Shown here in pieces: positions 43,898 to 50,842 of a DNA stretch of 50,842 nt. The stretch spans positions 1 through 50,842 of the forward strand of contig NZ_JACBYP010000055.1 of NCBI RefSeq assembly GCF_018982965.1. Direction: 5' to 3'. Each line of letters starts with the position of its first letter. The stretch's first letter is position 1. Source of the stretch: Streptomyces mayonensis. Lineage in GTDB: Bacteria > Actinomycetota > Actinomycetes > Streptomycetales > Streptomycetaceae. A model generated the notes under the pieces. The model was not told where the DNA came from, ran no database searches, and saw only the letters and a list, made by a program, of their open reading frames with translations. Position numbers and translations under genes: made by a program.

Positions 43898-45109
43898 TCA
43901 CGGCTGGCTGTAGCCGTCCAGGAAGGTGCCGATCCGGTCCACCGCCTCGCGCAGATCACCGGCCGTCGGCAGGGTCACCACGCGGAAGTGGTCGGGTTCG
44001 GGCCAGTTGAAGCCGGTGCCCTGCACGACCATGATCTTCTCCTGGCGCAGCAGGTCCAGGACCATCCGCCGGTCGTCCTTGATCTTGAAGACCTTGGGGT
44101 CGAGCCGCGGGAACAGGTAGAGCGCCCCCTTCGGCTTCACGCACGTCACGCCCGGGATACGGGTCAGTGCCTCGTGGGCCGCGTCCCGCTGCTCCCGCAG
44201 CCGGCCGCCCGGCAGCACCAGCTCGTTGATGGTCTGGCGCCCGCTGAGCGCAGCGACCACACCGTGCTGGCCCGGCATGTTGGCGCACAGCCGCATGTTC
44301 GCCAGGACCGTCAGGCCCTCGATGTAGGACTCCGCGTGCGCGCGCGGCCCCGAGATCGACATCCAGCCGACCCGGTAGCCGGCCACCCGGTACGCCTTCG
44401 ACATGCCGTTGAAGGTCAGGGTCAGCAGGTCCGGGGCGATCGCGGCGGTCGCGGTGTGCGTCACGTCGTCGTAGAGGATCTTGTCGTAGATCTCGTCGGA
44501 GCAGACCAGCAGGTTGTGCCGGCGCGCGATGTCCGTCAGGCCGCGCAGCATCGCGTCGTCGTAGACCGCGCCCGTCGGGTTGTTCGGGTTGATGATCACC
44601 AGCGCCTTGGTGCGGTCGGTGATCTTCCGCTCCACGTCGGCGAGGTCCGGCATCCAGTCGGACTGCTCGTCGCAGCGGTAGTGCACCGCCGTACCGCCGG
44701 ACAGCGAGACCGCGGCCGTCCACAGCGGGTAGTCCGGGGCCGGGACGAGGACCTCGTCGCCGTCGTCGAGCAGCCCCTGCATCGCCATCACGATCAGCTC
44801 GGAGACGCCGTTGCCGATGAAGACGTGCTCGACGTCCGTCTCTATGCCGAGGGTCTGGTTGTGCATGACGACCGCGCGCCGCGCCGCCAGCAGGCCCTTC
44901 GCGTCGCCGTAGCCGTGCGCCGTCGAGACGTTGCGGAGGATGTCCTCCAGGATCTCGGGCGGGCACTCGAAACCGAAGGCGGCCGGGTTGCCGGTGTTCA
45001 GCTTCAGGATGCGGTGCCCGGCCGCTTCCAGCCGCATCGCCTCCTCGAGCACCGGGCCCCGGATCTCGTAACAGACGTTGGCGAGCTTGGTCGACTGGAT
45101 CACCTGCAT
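43898..45109 (-). CDS. Class I aminotransferase, alanine-transaminase-like
   Basis: PLP aminotransferase of 403 residues, closest by memory to AlaA/YfbQ type enzymes that interconvert pyruvate and alanine with glutamate. PLP lysine K238 (NGMSKAYRVAGYRVGW), NPNNPTGA (174-181), the DEIYDKILYD stretch with D205 and Y208, and the carboxylate-binding arginine in HFRVVTLP near the C-terminus are all in place. It begins at ATG 45109; TAAGCT (reverse strand, 45117-45122) ends 7 bases earlier, so the transcript is probably leaderless. The gene lies 83 bp downstream of the deacylase on the same strand but with its own promoter. Confidence 0.92.
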   Translation of the reverse strand: MQVIQSTKLANVCYEIRGPVLEEAMRLEAAGHRILKLNTGNPAAFGFECPPEILEDILRNVSTAHGYGDAKGLLAARRAVVMHNQTLGIETDVEHVFIGNGVSELIVMAMQGLLDDGDEVLVPAPDYPLWTAAVSLSGGTAVHYRCDEQSDWMPDLADVERKITDRTKALVIINPNNPTGAVYDDAMLRGLTDIARRHNLLVCSDEIYDKILYDDVTHTATAAIAPDLLTLTFNGMSKAYRVAGYRVGWMSISGPRAHAESYIEGLTVLANMRLCANMPGQHGVVAALSGRQTINELVLPGGRLREQRDAAHEALTRIPGVTCVKPKGALYLFPRLDPKVFKIKDDRRMVLDLLRQEKIMVVQGTGFNWPEPDHFRVVTLPTAGDLREAVDRIGTFLDGYSQP

Positions 45110-45116
45110 GTTCGTG

Positions 45117-45122
45117 AGCTTA
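45117..45122 (-). promoter_or_regulatory. -10 box of a probable leaderless aminotransferase transcript
   Basis: TAAGCT on the reverse strand, 7 bases before the ATG at 45109; no Shine-Dalgarno. Confidence 0.5.
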
Positions 45123-45192
45123 CGACCCGGTTACGCTCCATGGGTCGTGTGATCCGCCACTTGAGACGCACGGTATGGGCGGATTTCGTCAC

Positions 45193-46803
45193 TCACCGGG
45201 GGCTCCGGCGCACCGAGCGCCCCGCGAGTACCTCCGTGCGCCGCCCGTCCTCCATCACGAACCGGCCGTCCACCAGCACGTACGGGATGCCCGTCGGCAG
45301 TCGGCGCGGCTCCTCGTAGGTGCTGCCGGCCGCGACCGTCGCCGGGTCGAAGAGCACCAGGTCGGCCCGGTACCCCTCGCGCACCAGCCCCCGGTCCGGG
45401 AGCCGCAGCCGGGCCGCCGGGCGCGAGGTGAGGTGGGCGACGCACTCCTGAAGCGGGAGCACGCCCAGCTCGCGCACGTAGTGCCCGAGGTAGTGCGGGA
45501 AGGTGCCGTAGGCGCGCGGGTGCGGCTTGGCGCCCTGGAGGATGCCGTCCGAGCCGCCGGTGTGGACGCGGTGCCGCATGATCGCGCGCACGTTCTCCTC
45601 GTGGCCGACGTGCTGCAGGATGGTCGGCGCCAGCCGGTCGGCGAGGAGCAGGTGCCGGGCGACGGTCCACGGGCTCTCGCCGCGCAGCCGCGCCGACTCC
45701 CGGACCGTACGGCCGACGTACTCGGCGAGCGCCGGGTCGCCCGTGCCGGAGATCTCGATGGTCTCCCACTCCATGGGCACGCCGTGGGAGCCGTCGGAGC
45801 CGATCTCCTCCATGTGGTGCCGGATCCGCTCGGCGGTGTCGTCGTCCGCCAGCCGCCGCAGGATCTGCTCCGGGCCGCCCTCGCTCGCCCAGCTCGGCAG
45901 CAGCGCCGCGAGGGTGGTGCAGCCGGGGGTGTAGGGGTAGGTGTCGAGCGTGATGTCGGCGCCGCCGTCCAGCGCGTCGTCGAGCAGGGTCAGCAGCTCG
46001 GACGCCCGGCCCTTGTTCACGCCGAAGTTCATGGTGGCGTGCGCCAGGTGCAGCGGGCAGTCCGCCTCCCGGGCCAGTTCCACCATCTCCTCGTACGCCC
46101 CCAGGGCCCCGGCGCCGTACGAGCGGTGGTGCGGGCAGTAGTAGCCGCCGTACTCGGCGACCACCCGGCACAGCTCGGTCAGCTCGGCGTCCTTGGCGTA
46201 CATGCCCGGCGTGTACGTCAGCCCGGACGACATGCCGACCGCGCCCTGCTCCATGCCCTCGGCGACCAGCCGCCGCATGTGGTCCAGCTCGGCGCCGGTC
46301 GCCTCCCGGTCGTCCCAGCCCACCGCGAGGGCGCGCACCGTGCCCTGCGGGATCAGGTAGGCGGCGTTCACGGCGATGCCGCGGTCGAGGCGGTCCAGGT
46401 ACTCGCCGACGGACCGCCAGTCGAAGTCGACGTCGTCGCCCGGGCCGTTCCACCCGGCGATCGCGCGCCGCACCTCGCCGAGGGTGCGGTCGTCGACCGG
46501 CGCGTACGACAGCCCGTCCTGCCCGACGACCTCCAGGGTGACGCCCTGCGCGGCCTTGGCGCTGTGGTCCGGGTCCCGCAGCAGCGCCAGGTCGCTGTGG
46601 GCGTGCATGTCGATGAAGCCGGGGGACAGGACCAGGCCCTCGGCGTCCAGTTCGCGGCGTGCCTTCGGCCGCTGGCAGCCGGCGGCCGCCGCCTCCTTGA
46701 CGATCGAGACGATCCGGCCGCCGTCGACCACGACATCGGCGCGGTAGGAGTCGGCGCCGGAGCCGTCCACGACGTCGGCGTCCCGGATGACCAGCTCTTC
46801 CAT
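45193..46803 (-). CDS. N-acyl-D-amino-acid deacylase (amidohydrolase)
   Basis: Zinc amidohydrolase of 536 residues that removes the acyl group from N-acyl-D-amino acids or related amides. Metal-site motif is H67-x-H69 in GFIDMHAHSDLALL, with further conserved HHRSYGAG, LHLAHATMNFG and TGGSDGILQGAKPHPRAYGTF (given in part), the last holding the catalytic aspartate of the D-aminoacylase group. The domain order (small beta domain, TIM barrel, beta domain again) is complete. GAGAGGGAG precedes the ATG. Its start is 33 bp after the stop of the DSD1-type gene, so the two form an operon. See that entry for a joint role. Confidence 0.91.
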   Translation of the reverse strand: MEELVIRDADVVDGSGADSYRADVVVDGGRIVSIVKEAAAAGCQRPKARRELDAEGLVLSPGFIDMHAHSDLALLRDPDHSAKAAQGVTLEVVGQDGLSYAPVDDRTLGEVRRAIAGWNGPGDDVDFDWRSVGEYLDRLDRGIAVNAAYLIPQGTVRALAVGWDDREATGAELDHMRRLVAEGMEQGAVGMSSGLTYTPGMYAKDAELTELCRVVAEYGGYYCPHHRSYGAGALGAYEEMVELAREADCPLHLAHATMNFGVNKGRASELLTLLDDALDGGADITLDTYPYTPGCTTLAALLPSWASEGGPEQILRRLADDDTAERIRHHMEEIGSDGSHGVPMEWETIEISGTGDPALAEYVGRTVRESARLRGESPWTVARHLLLADRLAPTILQHVGHEENVRAIMRHRVHTGGSDGILQGAKPHPRAYGTFPHYLGHYVRELGVLPLQECVAHLTSRPAARLRLPDRGLVREGYRADLVLFDPATVAAGSTYEEPRRLPTGIPYVLVDGRFVMEDGRRTEVLAGRSVRRSPR

Positions 46804-46836
46804 GTCCCGCTCCCTCTCCCGGATGCTCCGGGGTTC

Positions 46837-48126
46837 CTAGAAGTACGTGCGGATGTAGTCGACGACCGTCCCGTCCGCCTCCGCGACCGGGATGAGCTGC
46901 CACTTGTCGAAGGACGTGCACGGGTGGGACAGACCCAGGCCCACCCAGTCCCCGACCTCCAGCTCCGCCTCCGGCGCGGTGCGCAGCCAGGCGTGCTGGT
47001 CCGAGAGGCCGCTCACGGCGACGCCGGTCGCCGGGCGCTCGGGGCCGCCGCCCGAGGGGCGGACCACCTGGGCGAAGGGCAGGTCGAGGTCGTACGCCGC
47101 GTCGCGCTTGCCGGCGTTGGCGAAGGCCTGCTCGGCGGTGGGGCGGGAGACCACCTGCGTCCAGAGCCGGAAGGCGGGCTCCAGGGCGCCCTCGGCGGGG
47201 ACGCGGTTGAAGGGCGTCACCGCCTGGTAGTGCCCGTCGTCGTGGGAGACGTAGGCGCCCGAGCGCAGCAGCTTGAGCACGGGCAGGGAGAGGTCCGGCA
47301 CCTCGGCGAACACGTCGGCCACCGCGTCGAACCAGGCGCTGCCGCCCGCGCTCAGCACGATCTCCTCCAGCCCCTCGAAGCGCCCGGCCCCGTCGAAGCC
47401 GACGGCCAGTGCGACCAGCCGCCGCAGCCAGGCGCGCACGCGCTCCGGGTCGGCGTCCGGCACCTCGCCCTCGTACCCGGCGACTCCCGCGAGCCGCAGC
47501 GTCCGCGTGCCGGCCACCGCGTCGGCGACCGCGGCGCAGTCCTCCTCGGTGCGCGCCCCGGTCCGCGCGCCCGCACCGGCGCCCAGCTCCACCACGACGT
47601 CCACCGGGCGGCCGGCGCCCGCCTCCGTCAGCGCGGCGTCCATCAGCTCGACGCCCCGCACGGAGTCGACGTAGCAGACGAAGCGGAAGTCCGGGTCCGC
47701 GTCCAGCTCGGCGGCGAGGCGGCGCAGGGCGCCCGCGTCGACCAGTTCGTTGGCGAGGAAGATCCGCCCGATGCCGAAGGCCCGCGCCACCCACACCTGG
47801 TGCGGCACGGCCAGGGTGATGCCCCACGCGCCGTGCTCGATCTGGCGCTGGAAGAGCTGCGGGGCCATGGAGGTCTTGCCGTGCGGCGCGAAGGCGAGGC
47901 CGTGCCGGGCGGCGTACGTCTCCATCAGCGCGAGGTTGTGCTCCAGGCGCTCGGCGGACAGGGCGAGCACCGGCGTGGCGAAACCGCCGGTGAACAGGTT
48001 GCGGCGCTGTCCGGCCAGCTCCGCGACGGTCAGTCCCGCGGCGTCCGGCGGGAGGCCCTTGAAACGGTGGTCGACGCGCTCCTCCGCCAGCTCGGCGAGG
48101 GCTTCGGAACCGGAGTCGAGGGCCAT
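46837..48126 (-). CDS. DSD1-type PLP dehydratase (D-serine/D-glucosaminate type, alanine-racemase fold)
   Basis: A 429-residue fold-III PLP enzyme of the D-threonine aldolase / DSD1 group. The N-terminal barrel carries the PLP lysine K84 (APHGKTSMAP); the C-terminal D-serine dehydratase-like domain has the metal pair H401 and C403 in SHPCTSFDKW. The group includes D-serine dehydratase, D-threo-3-hydroxyaspartate dehydratase and a D-glucosaminate-converting enzyme. First gene of a reverse-strand operon with the deacylase; divergent from a KDG-kinase-like gene. That partner makes D-glucosaminate (giving 2-keto-3-deoxygluconate) a plausible substrate. GGAGG precedes the ATG by 5 bases. Confidence 0.88.
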   Translation of the reverse strand: MALDSGSEALAELAEERVDHRFKGLPPDAAGLTVAELAGQRRNLFTGGFATPVLALSAERLEHNLALMETYAARHGLAFAPHGKTSMAPQLFQRQIEHGAWGITLAVPHQVWVARAFGIGRIFLANELVDAGALRRLAAELDADPDFRFVCYVDSVRGVELMDAALTEAGAGRPVDVVVELGAGAGARTGARTEEDCAAVADAVAGTRTLRLAGVAGYEGEVPDADPERVRAWLRRLVALAVGFDGAGRFEGLEEIVLSAGGSAWFDAVADVFAEVPDLSLPVLKLLRSGAYVSHDDGHYQAVTPFNRVPAEGALEPAFRLWTQVVSRPTAEQAFANAGKRDAAYDLDLPFAQVVRPSGGGPERPATGVAVSGLSDQHAWLRTAPEAELEVGDWVGLGLSHPCTSFDKWQLIPVAEADGTVVDYIRTYF

Positions 48127-48160
48127 GGAGCCTCCATGATCTGATCCATCGAACCGATGC

Positions 48161-48186
48161 GTTGCAAATTCTGCAACGATCGTTGC
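48161..48186. promoter_or_regulatory. IclR-type operator shared by the two divergent operons
   Basis: GTTGCA-AATTC-TGCAAC (48161-48177) is a perfect 6-bp-arm dyad; a third half-site GTTGC follows at 48182-48186, so TGCAAC-GATC-GTTGC is a second overlapping dyad. It lies in the 149-bp region between the dehydratase and kinase starts and fits the IclR regulator encoded downstream. Confidence 0.65.
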
Positions 48187-48275
48187 GTATATCGCTCACT
48201 GCTGTCTAACATCTCGGCGAACGCGGGGTCAACGGAGCCGCCGCCCGCAGGACGCGAAGAGGAGCCAGGACCATC

Positions 48276-49478
48276 GTGACCGCCGACGGACCCCGCAGCA
48301 CCGCCCCCGACGTCGCGGACGTCGTCGCGCTCGGCGAGTCCATGGTCACCTTCCTGCCCTCCCGCCCCGGGCGCCTCGCCGACGTCCCCTCCTTCGAGCG
48401 GGCCATCGGCGGCGCCGAGTCCAATGTGGCCTGCGTGCTCGCCGCCGCCGGACACTCCGTCCGCTGGATCGGCCGGGTCGGCGCCGACGGCTTCGGCGAC
48501 CACCTCGTGGAGGCGATCGGGGCCTACGGCGTCGACGTCTCCGCCGTGCGCCGCGACCCCGACCGTCCGACCGGCGTCTACTTCCGCACCGCGGGCGACC
48601 GCGCCACCGACGCCCACGAGGTGGCGTACTACCGGGCGGGCTCGGCGGCCTCCGCCATGTCCGTGGCGACCATGGACCTCGACGCGATCCGCTCCGGCCG
48701 CGTACTGCACCTGTCCGGCATCACGCCCGCGCTCTCCGCCGACTGCCTCGGCCTGATGCGCGAGCTGACCGCCCGCCGTCCCGGCCGCCCCCTCGTCTCC
48801 TTCGACGTCAACCACCGTCCCGGCCTGTGGCGCGACACCGGGGACGGCCCCCGTGTCCTGCTGGAGCTGGCCCGCGGCGCCGACCTCGTCTTCGTCGGCG
48901 AGGACGAGGCCTGGGACCTGGGCGGGCCCGAGGCCGTACGCGCCGCGCTGCCCGAGCCGGACCTGCTCGTCGTCAAGCAGGGCGCGAGGGGCGCCACCGC
49001 CTTCCACGGCACCCGCGTCACCTCCGTGCCCTCCCTCGCCGTCGACGTCGTCGCCGCCGTCGGCGCGGGCGACGCCTTCGCCGCCGGGTTCCTCTCGGCG
49101 ACGCTGCGCGGCCTGCCCGTGCGCGACCGGCTGCGCCACGGGCACCTCATGGCCGCCGCCGCCCTCACCGTCCCCGGCGACCTCGCCGCACCTCCGGCGC
49201 GCGACCACGCCGACCGCCTGGCCGCCCTGGACGACGCCGCATGGGGGAGACTGCGACTCGGCCCCGGCTGGACGCGGGGCGGTGACCCGACGACCGGAGC
49301 CCCGGCGACCGGTGACGGGGCCTGTGGGGCGACCGGTGACGGTCCCGGTGGAACGGCCGGTGACGGTCCCGGTGCAACGGCTGCCCAAGGGACCGGTGGA
49401 GCGGCCCATGACGGGACCGCCGACCGGGCCGGTGGCCGGTCCGGCGAAGGGGCCGACGAGGAGGTACGTACGTCATGA
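48276..49478 (+). CDS. kdgK: PfkB-family sugar kinase, 2-keto-3-deoxygluconate kinase-like
   Basis: A 400-residue ribokinase-fold enzyme. The N-terminal GGAESNVACVLAAAG (about 49-63), PTGVYFRTAG, and especially VAYYRAGSAASAMS (about 116-129) match 2-keto-3-deoxygluconate kinases, which bind KDG through this Tyr-Arg-x-x-Ser region. The catalytic signature is AVGAGDAFAAGF with the general-base aspartate. From residue 325 on there is an unusual tail of 75 residues, low in complexity (GDGPGGTAGDGPGA), encoded by 24-bp repeats, that normal KDG kinases lack. GTG start; GAGGAG lies about 12 bases upstream. The stop overlaps iclR (ATGA). Confidence 0.86.
   Translation: MTADGPRSTAPDVADVVALGESMVTFLPSRPGRLADVPSFERAIGGAESNVACVLAAAGHSVRWIGRVGADGFGDHLVEAIGAYGVDVSAVRRDPDRPTGVYFRTAGDRATDAHEVAYYRAGSAASAMSVATMDLDAIRSGRVLHLSGITPALSADCLGLMRELTARRPGRPLVSFDVNHRPGLWRDTGDGPRVLLELARGADLVFVGEDEAWDLGGPEAVRAALPEPDLLVVKQGARGATAFHGTRVTSVPSLAVDVVAAVGAGDAFAAGFLSATLRGLPVRDRLRHGHLMAAAALTVPGDLAAPPARDHADRLAALDDAAWGRLRLGPGWTRGGDPTTGAPATGDGACGATGDGPGGTAGDGPGATAAQGTGGAAHDGTADRAGGRSGEGADEEVRTS
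49329..49376. repeat. 24-bp tandem repeat inside the kinase 3' end
   Basis: Two nearly identical units at 49329-49352 and 49353-49376 (core RCCGGTGACGGTCCCGGTG), with decayed copies on both sides (49300-49440). In frame, giving the Gly/Thr/Asp-rich tail of the kinase. Confidence 0.75.
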
Positions 49479-50239
49479 GCCAGACCGTCGACCGCGCGCT
49501 CAGCATCCTGCCGCTGCTCGCCGAGGGCCCCGCCGACCTGGGCCGGGTCGCCGACCGCCTCGGCGTGCACAAGTCCACGGCCCTGCGCCTGCTGCGCACC
49601 CTCCACGAGCACGGCTTCGTCTACCGCCAGGCCGACCAGCGCTACCGCCTCGGCGCCCGGCTCATCTCCCTCGCCCAGGAGGCGATGGAGAACCTCGACG
49701 TCCGCGAGATCGCCCACCCCCACCTCGTACGCCTCAACGAACAGGTCGGACACACCGTCCACCTCGCCGTCCACGAGGAGGACGAGGTCGTCTACATCGA
49801 CAAGGTCGACAGCCGCTACCCGGTCCGCATGTACTCCCGGATCGGCAAGCCCGTCGCCATCACCGTCGCGGCCGTGGCCAAGCTGCTGCTGGCCGACCTC
49901 CCCGAGAACGAGCTGCGGTCCGTGGCCGAGAAGCTCGACTACCCCCTGTACACGGCCCGTTCGACACCGAACGCCGACGGATTCCTCAAGGAACTGGCCA
50001 AGGTGCGCGAACAGGGCTGGGCCACCGACCTCGGTGGCCACGAGGAGTCCATCAACTGCGTCGCCGCGCCCATCCGGGGCGCGGACGGCCGGGTGGTCGC
50101 CGCCATGTCGGTCTCCGCGCCGAACGTCGTCGTCACCGCCGACGAACTCCTCACCCTGCTCCCGCTGGTGCGCCGTACGGCGGACGCGATCAGCGGCGAG
50201 TACTCCGGCAGAACCCCAGTCAAGGAAGCCACCGCATGA
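49475..50239 (+). CDS. IclR-family transcriptional regulator
   Basis: A 254-residue regulator with an N-terminal winged helix (4-65: TVDRALSILPLLAEGPADL then RVADRLGVHKSTALRLLRTL) and a C-terminal effector domain (75-245: HLAVHEEDEVVYIDKVDS, YSRIGKPVAI, INCVAAPI). It resembles KdgR-like IclR proteins that sense sugar-acid intermediates. ATG overlaps the kinase TGA by 4 bases and its own stop overlaps ridA in the same way, so the three genes are one translationally coupled unit. Its likely target is the GTTGCA/TGCAAC dyad at 48161. Confidence 0.93.
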   Translation: MSQTVDRALSILPLLAEGPADLGRVADRLGVHKSTALRLLRTLHEHGFVYRQADQRYRLGARLISLAQEAMENLDVREIAHPHLVRLNEQVGHTVHLAVHEEDEVVYIDKVDSRYPVRMYSRIGKPVAITVAAVAKLLLADLPENELRSVAEKLDYPLYTARSTPNADGFLKELAKVREQGWATDLGGHEESINCVAAPIRGADGRVVAAMSVSAPNVVVTADELLTLLPLVRRTADAISGEYSGRTPVKEATA

Positions 50240-50646
50240 CCGACAAGATCGCTCTCGTCCCCGCGACCCACACCGTCCCCCCGGCGAAGTTCAGCCACGG
50301 CGTGAAGAAGGGCAACATCCTCCAGGTCGCCGGCCAGGTCGGCTTCCTCCCGCACGAGGAGGGCAAGGCCCCCACCCCGGCCGGCCCCACCCTGCGTGAG
50401 CAGACCCTCCAGACCCTCGCCAACGTCAAGGCGATCCTGGAGGAGGGCGGCGCCTCCTGGGACGACGTGATGATGATCCGCGTCTACCTCACGGACGTGG
50501 ACCACTTCGCCGAGATGAACGCCCTCTACAACGCCTACTTCGAGGAGCAGGGCCTCACCCAGCCGCCCGCCGCGCGCACGACCGTCTACGTCGGACTGCC
50601 CGCGGGGCTCCTCATCGAGATCGACGCGCTCGCCGTCCTCGGCTGA
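50236..50646 (+). CDS. RidA-family enamine/imine deaminase
   Basis: A 136-residue YjgF/YER057c/UK114 protein, trimeric, which hydrolyses the reactive enamine/imine intermediates released by PLP dehydratases. The family arginine R114 (PPAARTTVYVGLP) and the E130-type acidic residue in LIEIDALAV are present. It starts within the iclR stop (ATGA). Coupling with a PLP dehydratase divergon is fitting: it would clear the enamine released by the DSD1-type enzyme. There is nothing recognisable between its stop and the contig-end artefact. Confidence 0.93.
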   Translation: MTDKIALVPATHTVPPAKFSHGVKKGNILQVAGQVGFLPHEEGKAPTPAGPTLREQTLQTLANVKAILEEGGASWDDVMMIRVYLTDVDHFAEMNALYNAYFEEQGLTQPPAARTTVYVGLPAGLLIEIDALAVLG

Positions 50647-50720
50647 CGCCCGCCTCTCTCCGCCCCACCCTCCCGCCCCTCTGTCAACGGCGCGGCGTCC
50701 CCGGCCCCCCGGGCGCCCGG

Positions 50721-50842
<122 letters not shown>

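Noticed and set aside
45131..48199. Very long open frames overlapping the deacylase/dehydratase genes (1022 codons on one strand, 989 on the other)
   Set aside because: They are shadows: in GC-rich DNA the alternative frames of real genes rarely meet stops. Their translations are Arg/Gly/Ala/Pro-rich with no domains, while the accepted frames show clear enzyme motifs.

Overview
The window is one whole contig from a high-GC actinomycete, almost certainly a Streptomyces. Coding frames are strongly G/C-biased at the third position. Starts are often GTG, and one is TTG. Several genes have a TANNNT box 6-8 bases before the start and no Shine-Dalgarno (leaderless). Family content also fits: mycothiol S-conjugate amidase, GTP-type PEP carboxykinase, a CSG-type histidine ammonia-lyase, a DrrAB-type exporter and a LAxTG sortase substrate. 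From memory, the core order (pccB, birA, cya, GGDEF protein, hutH, L,D-transpeptidase, msrA, metB, ilvA, mca, pckG, aminotransferase) follows the S. coelicolor chromosome around SCO4926-SCO4990. Both ends are poly-C runs (1-75, and from about 50721), which look like assembly artefacts; the left one removes the last codons of pccB.

Layout. 77-10867: propionyl-CoA carboxylase beta subunit, biotin ligase (reverse/forward pair), adenylate cyclase, crotonase, GAF-GGDEF protein, hutH, sortase substrate, small acidic protein and lipoprotein L,D-transpeptidase. 11118-18311: accessory regulator/oxidoreductase pairs (XRE/alcohol dehydrogenase, AKR/TetR, HxlR/F420-reductase-like) around a Mrr nuclease-TerD fusion. 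18533-24618: msrA, a TPR-like membrane protein, metB, an ECF-like sigma gene coupled to a small membrane protein, MarR and ilvA. 25014-29319: DrrAB-type ABC exporter, greA, DUF4307 protein, mca and a coupled small membrane protein. 29406-32636: a large NB-ARC/TPR STAND ATPase. 32969-36405: an accessory island with a P450, a [3Fe-4S] ferredoxin, a 6-oxocamphor-hydrolase-like crotonase and a divergent TetR. 36564-45109: DUF255 thioredoxin-fold protein, small membrane proteins, Mut7-C protein, hemolysin III, pckG and an alanine-type aminotransferase. 45193-50646: two divergent operons, N-acyl-D-amino-acid deacylase plus DSD1-type dehydratase, and KDG-kinase-like PfkB plus IclR plus RidA, sharing a GTTGCA/TGCAAC operator.

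The two most system-like modules are the P450/ferredoxin/retro-Claisen-hydrolase/TetR island, which looks like a terpenoid or cyclic beta-diketone catabolic unit, and the 45.2-50.6 kb divergon. The gene set of the divergon would fit conversion of N-acyl-glucosaminate (or another N-acyl D-amino sugar acid or D-amino acid) to 2-keto-3-deoxy-gluconate and its phosphate. Two places (about 22.05-22.13 kb and 38.83-38.86 kb) look like single-base frameshifts, either in the organism or in the assembly.
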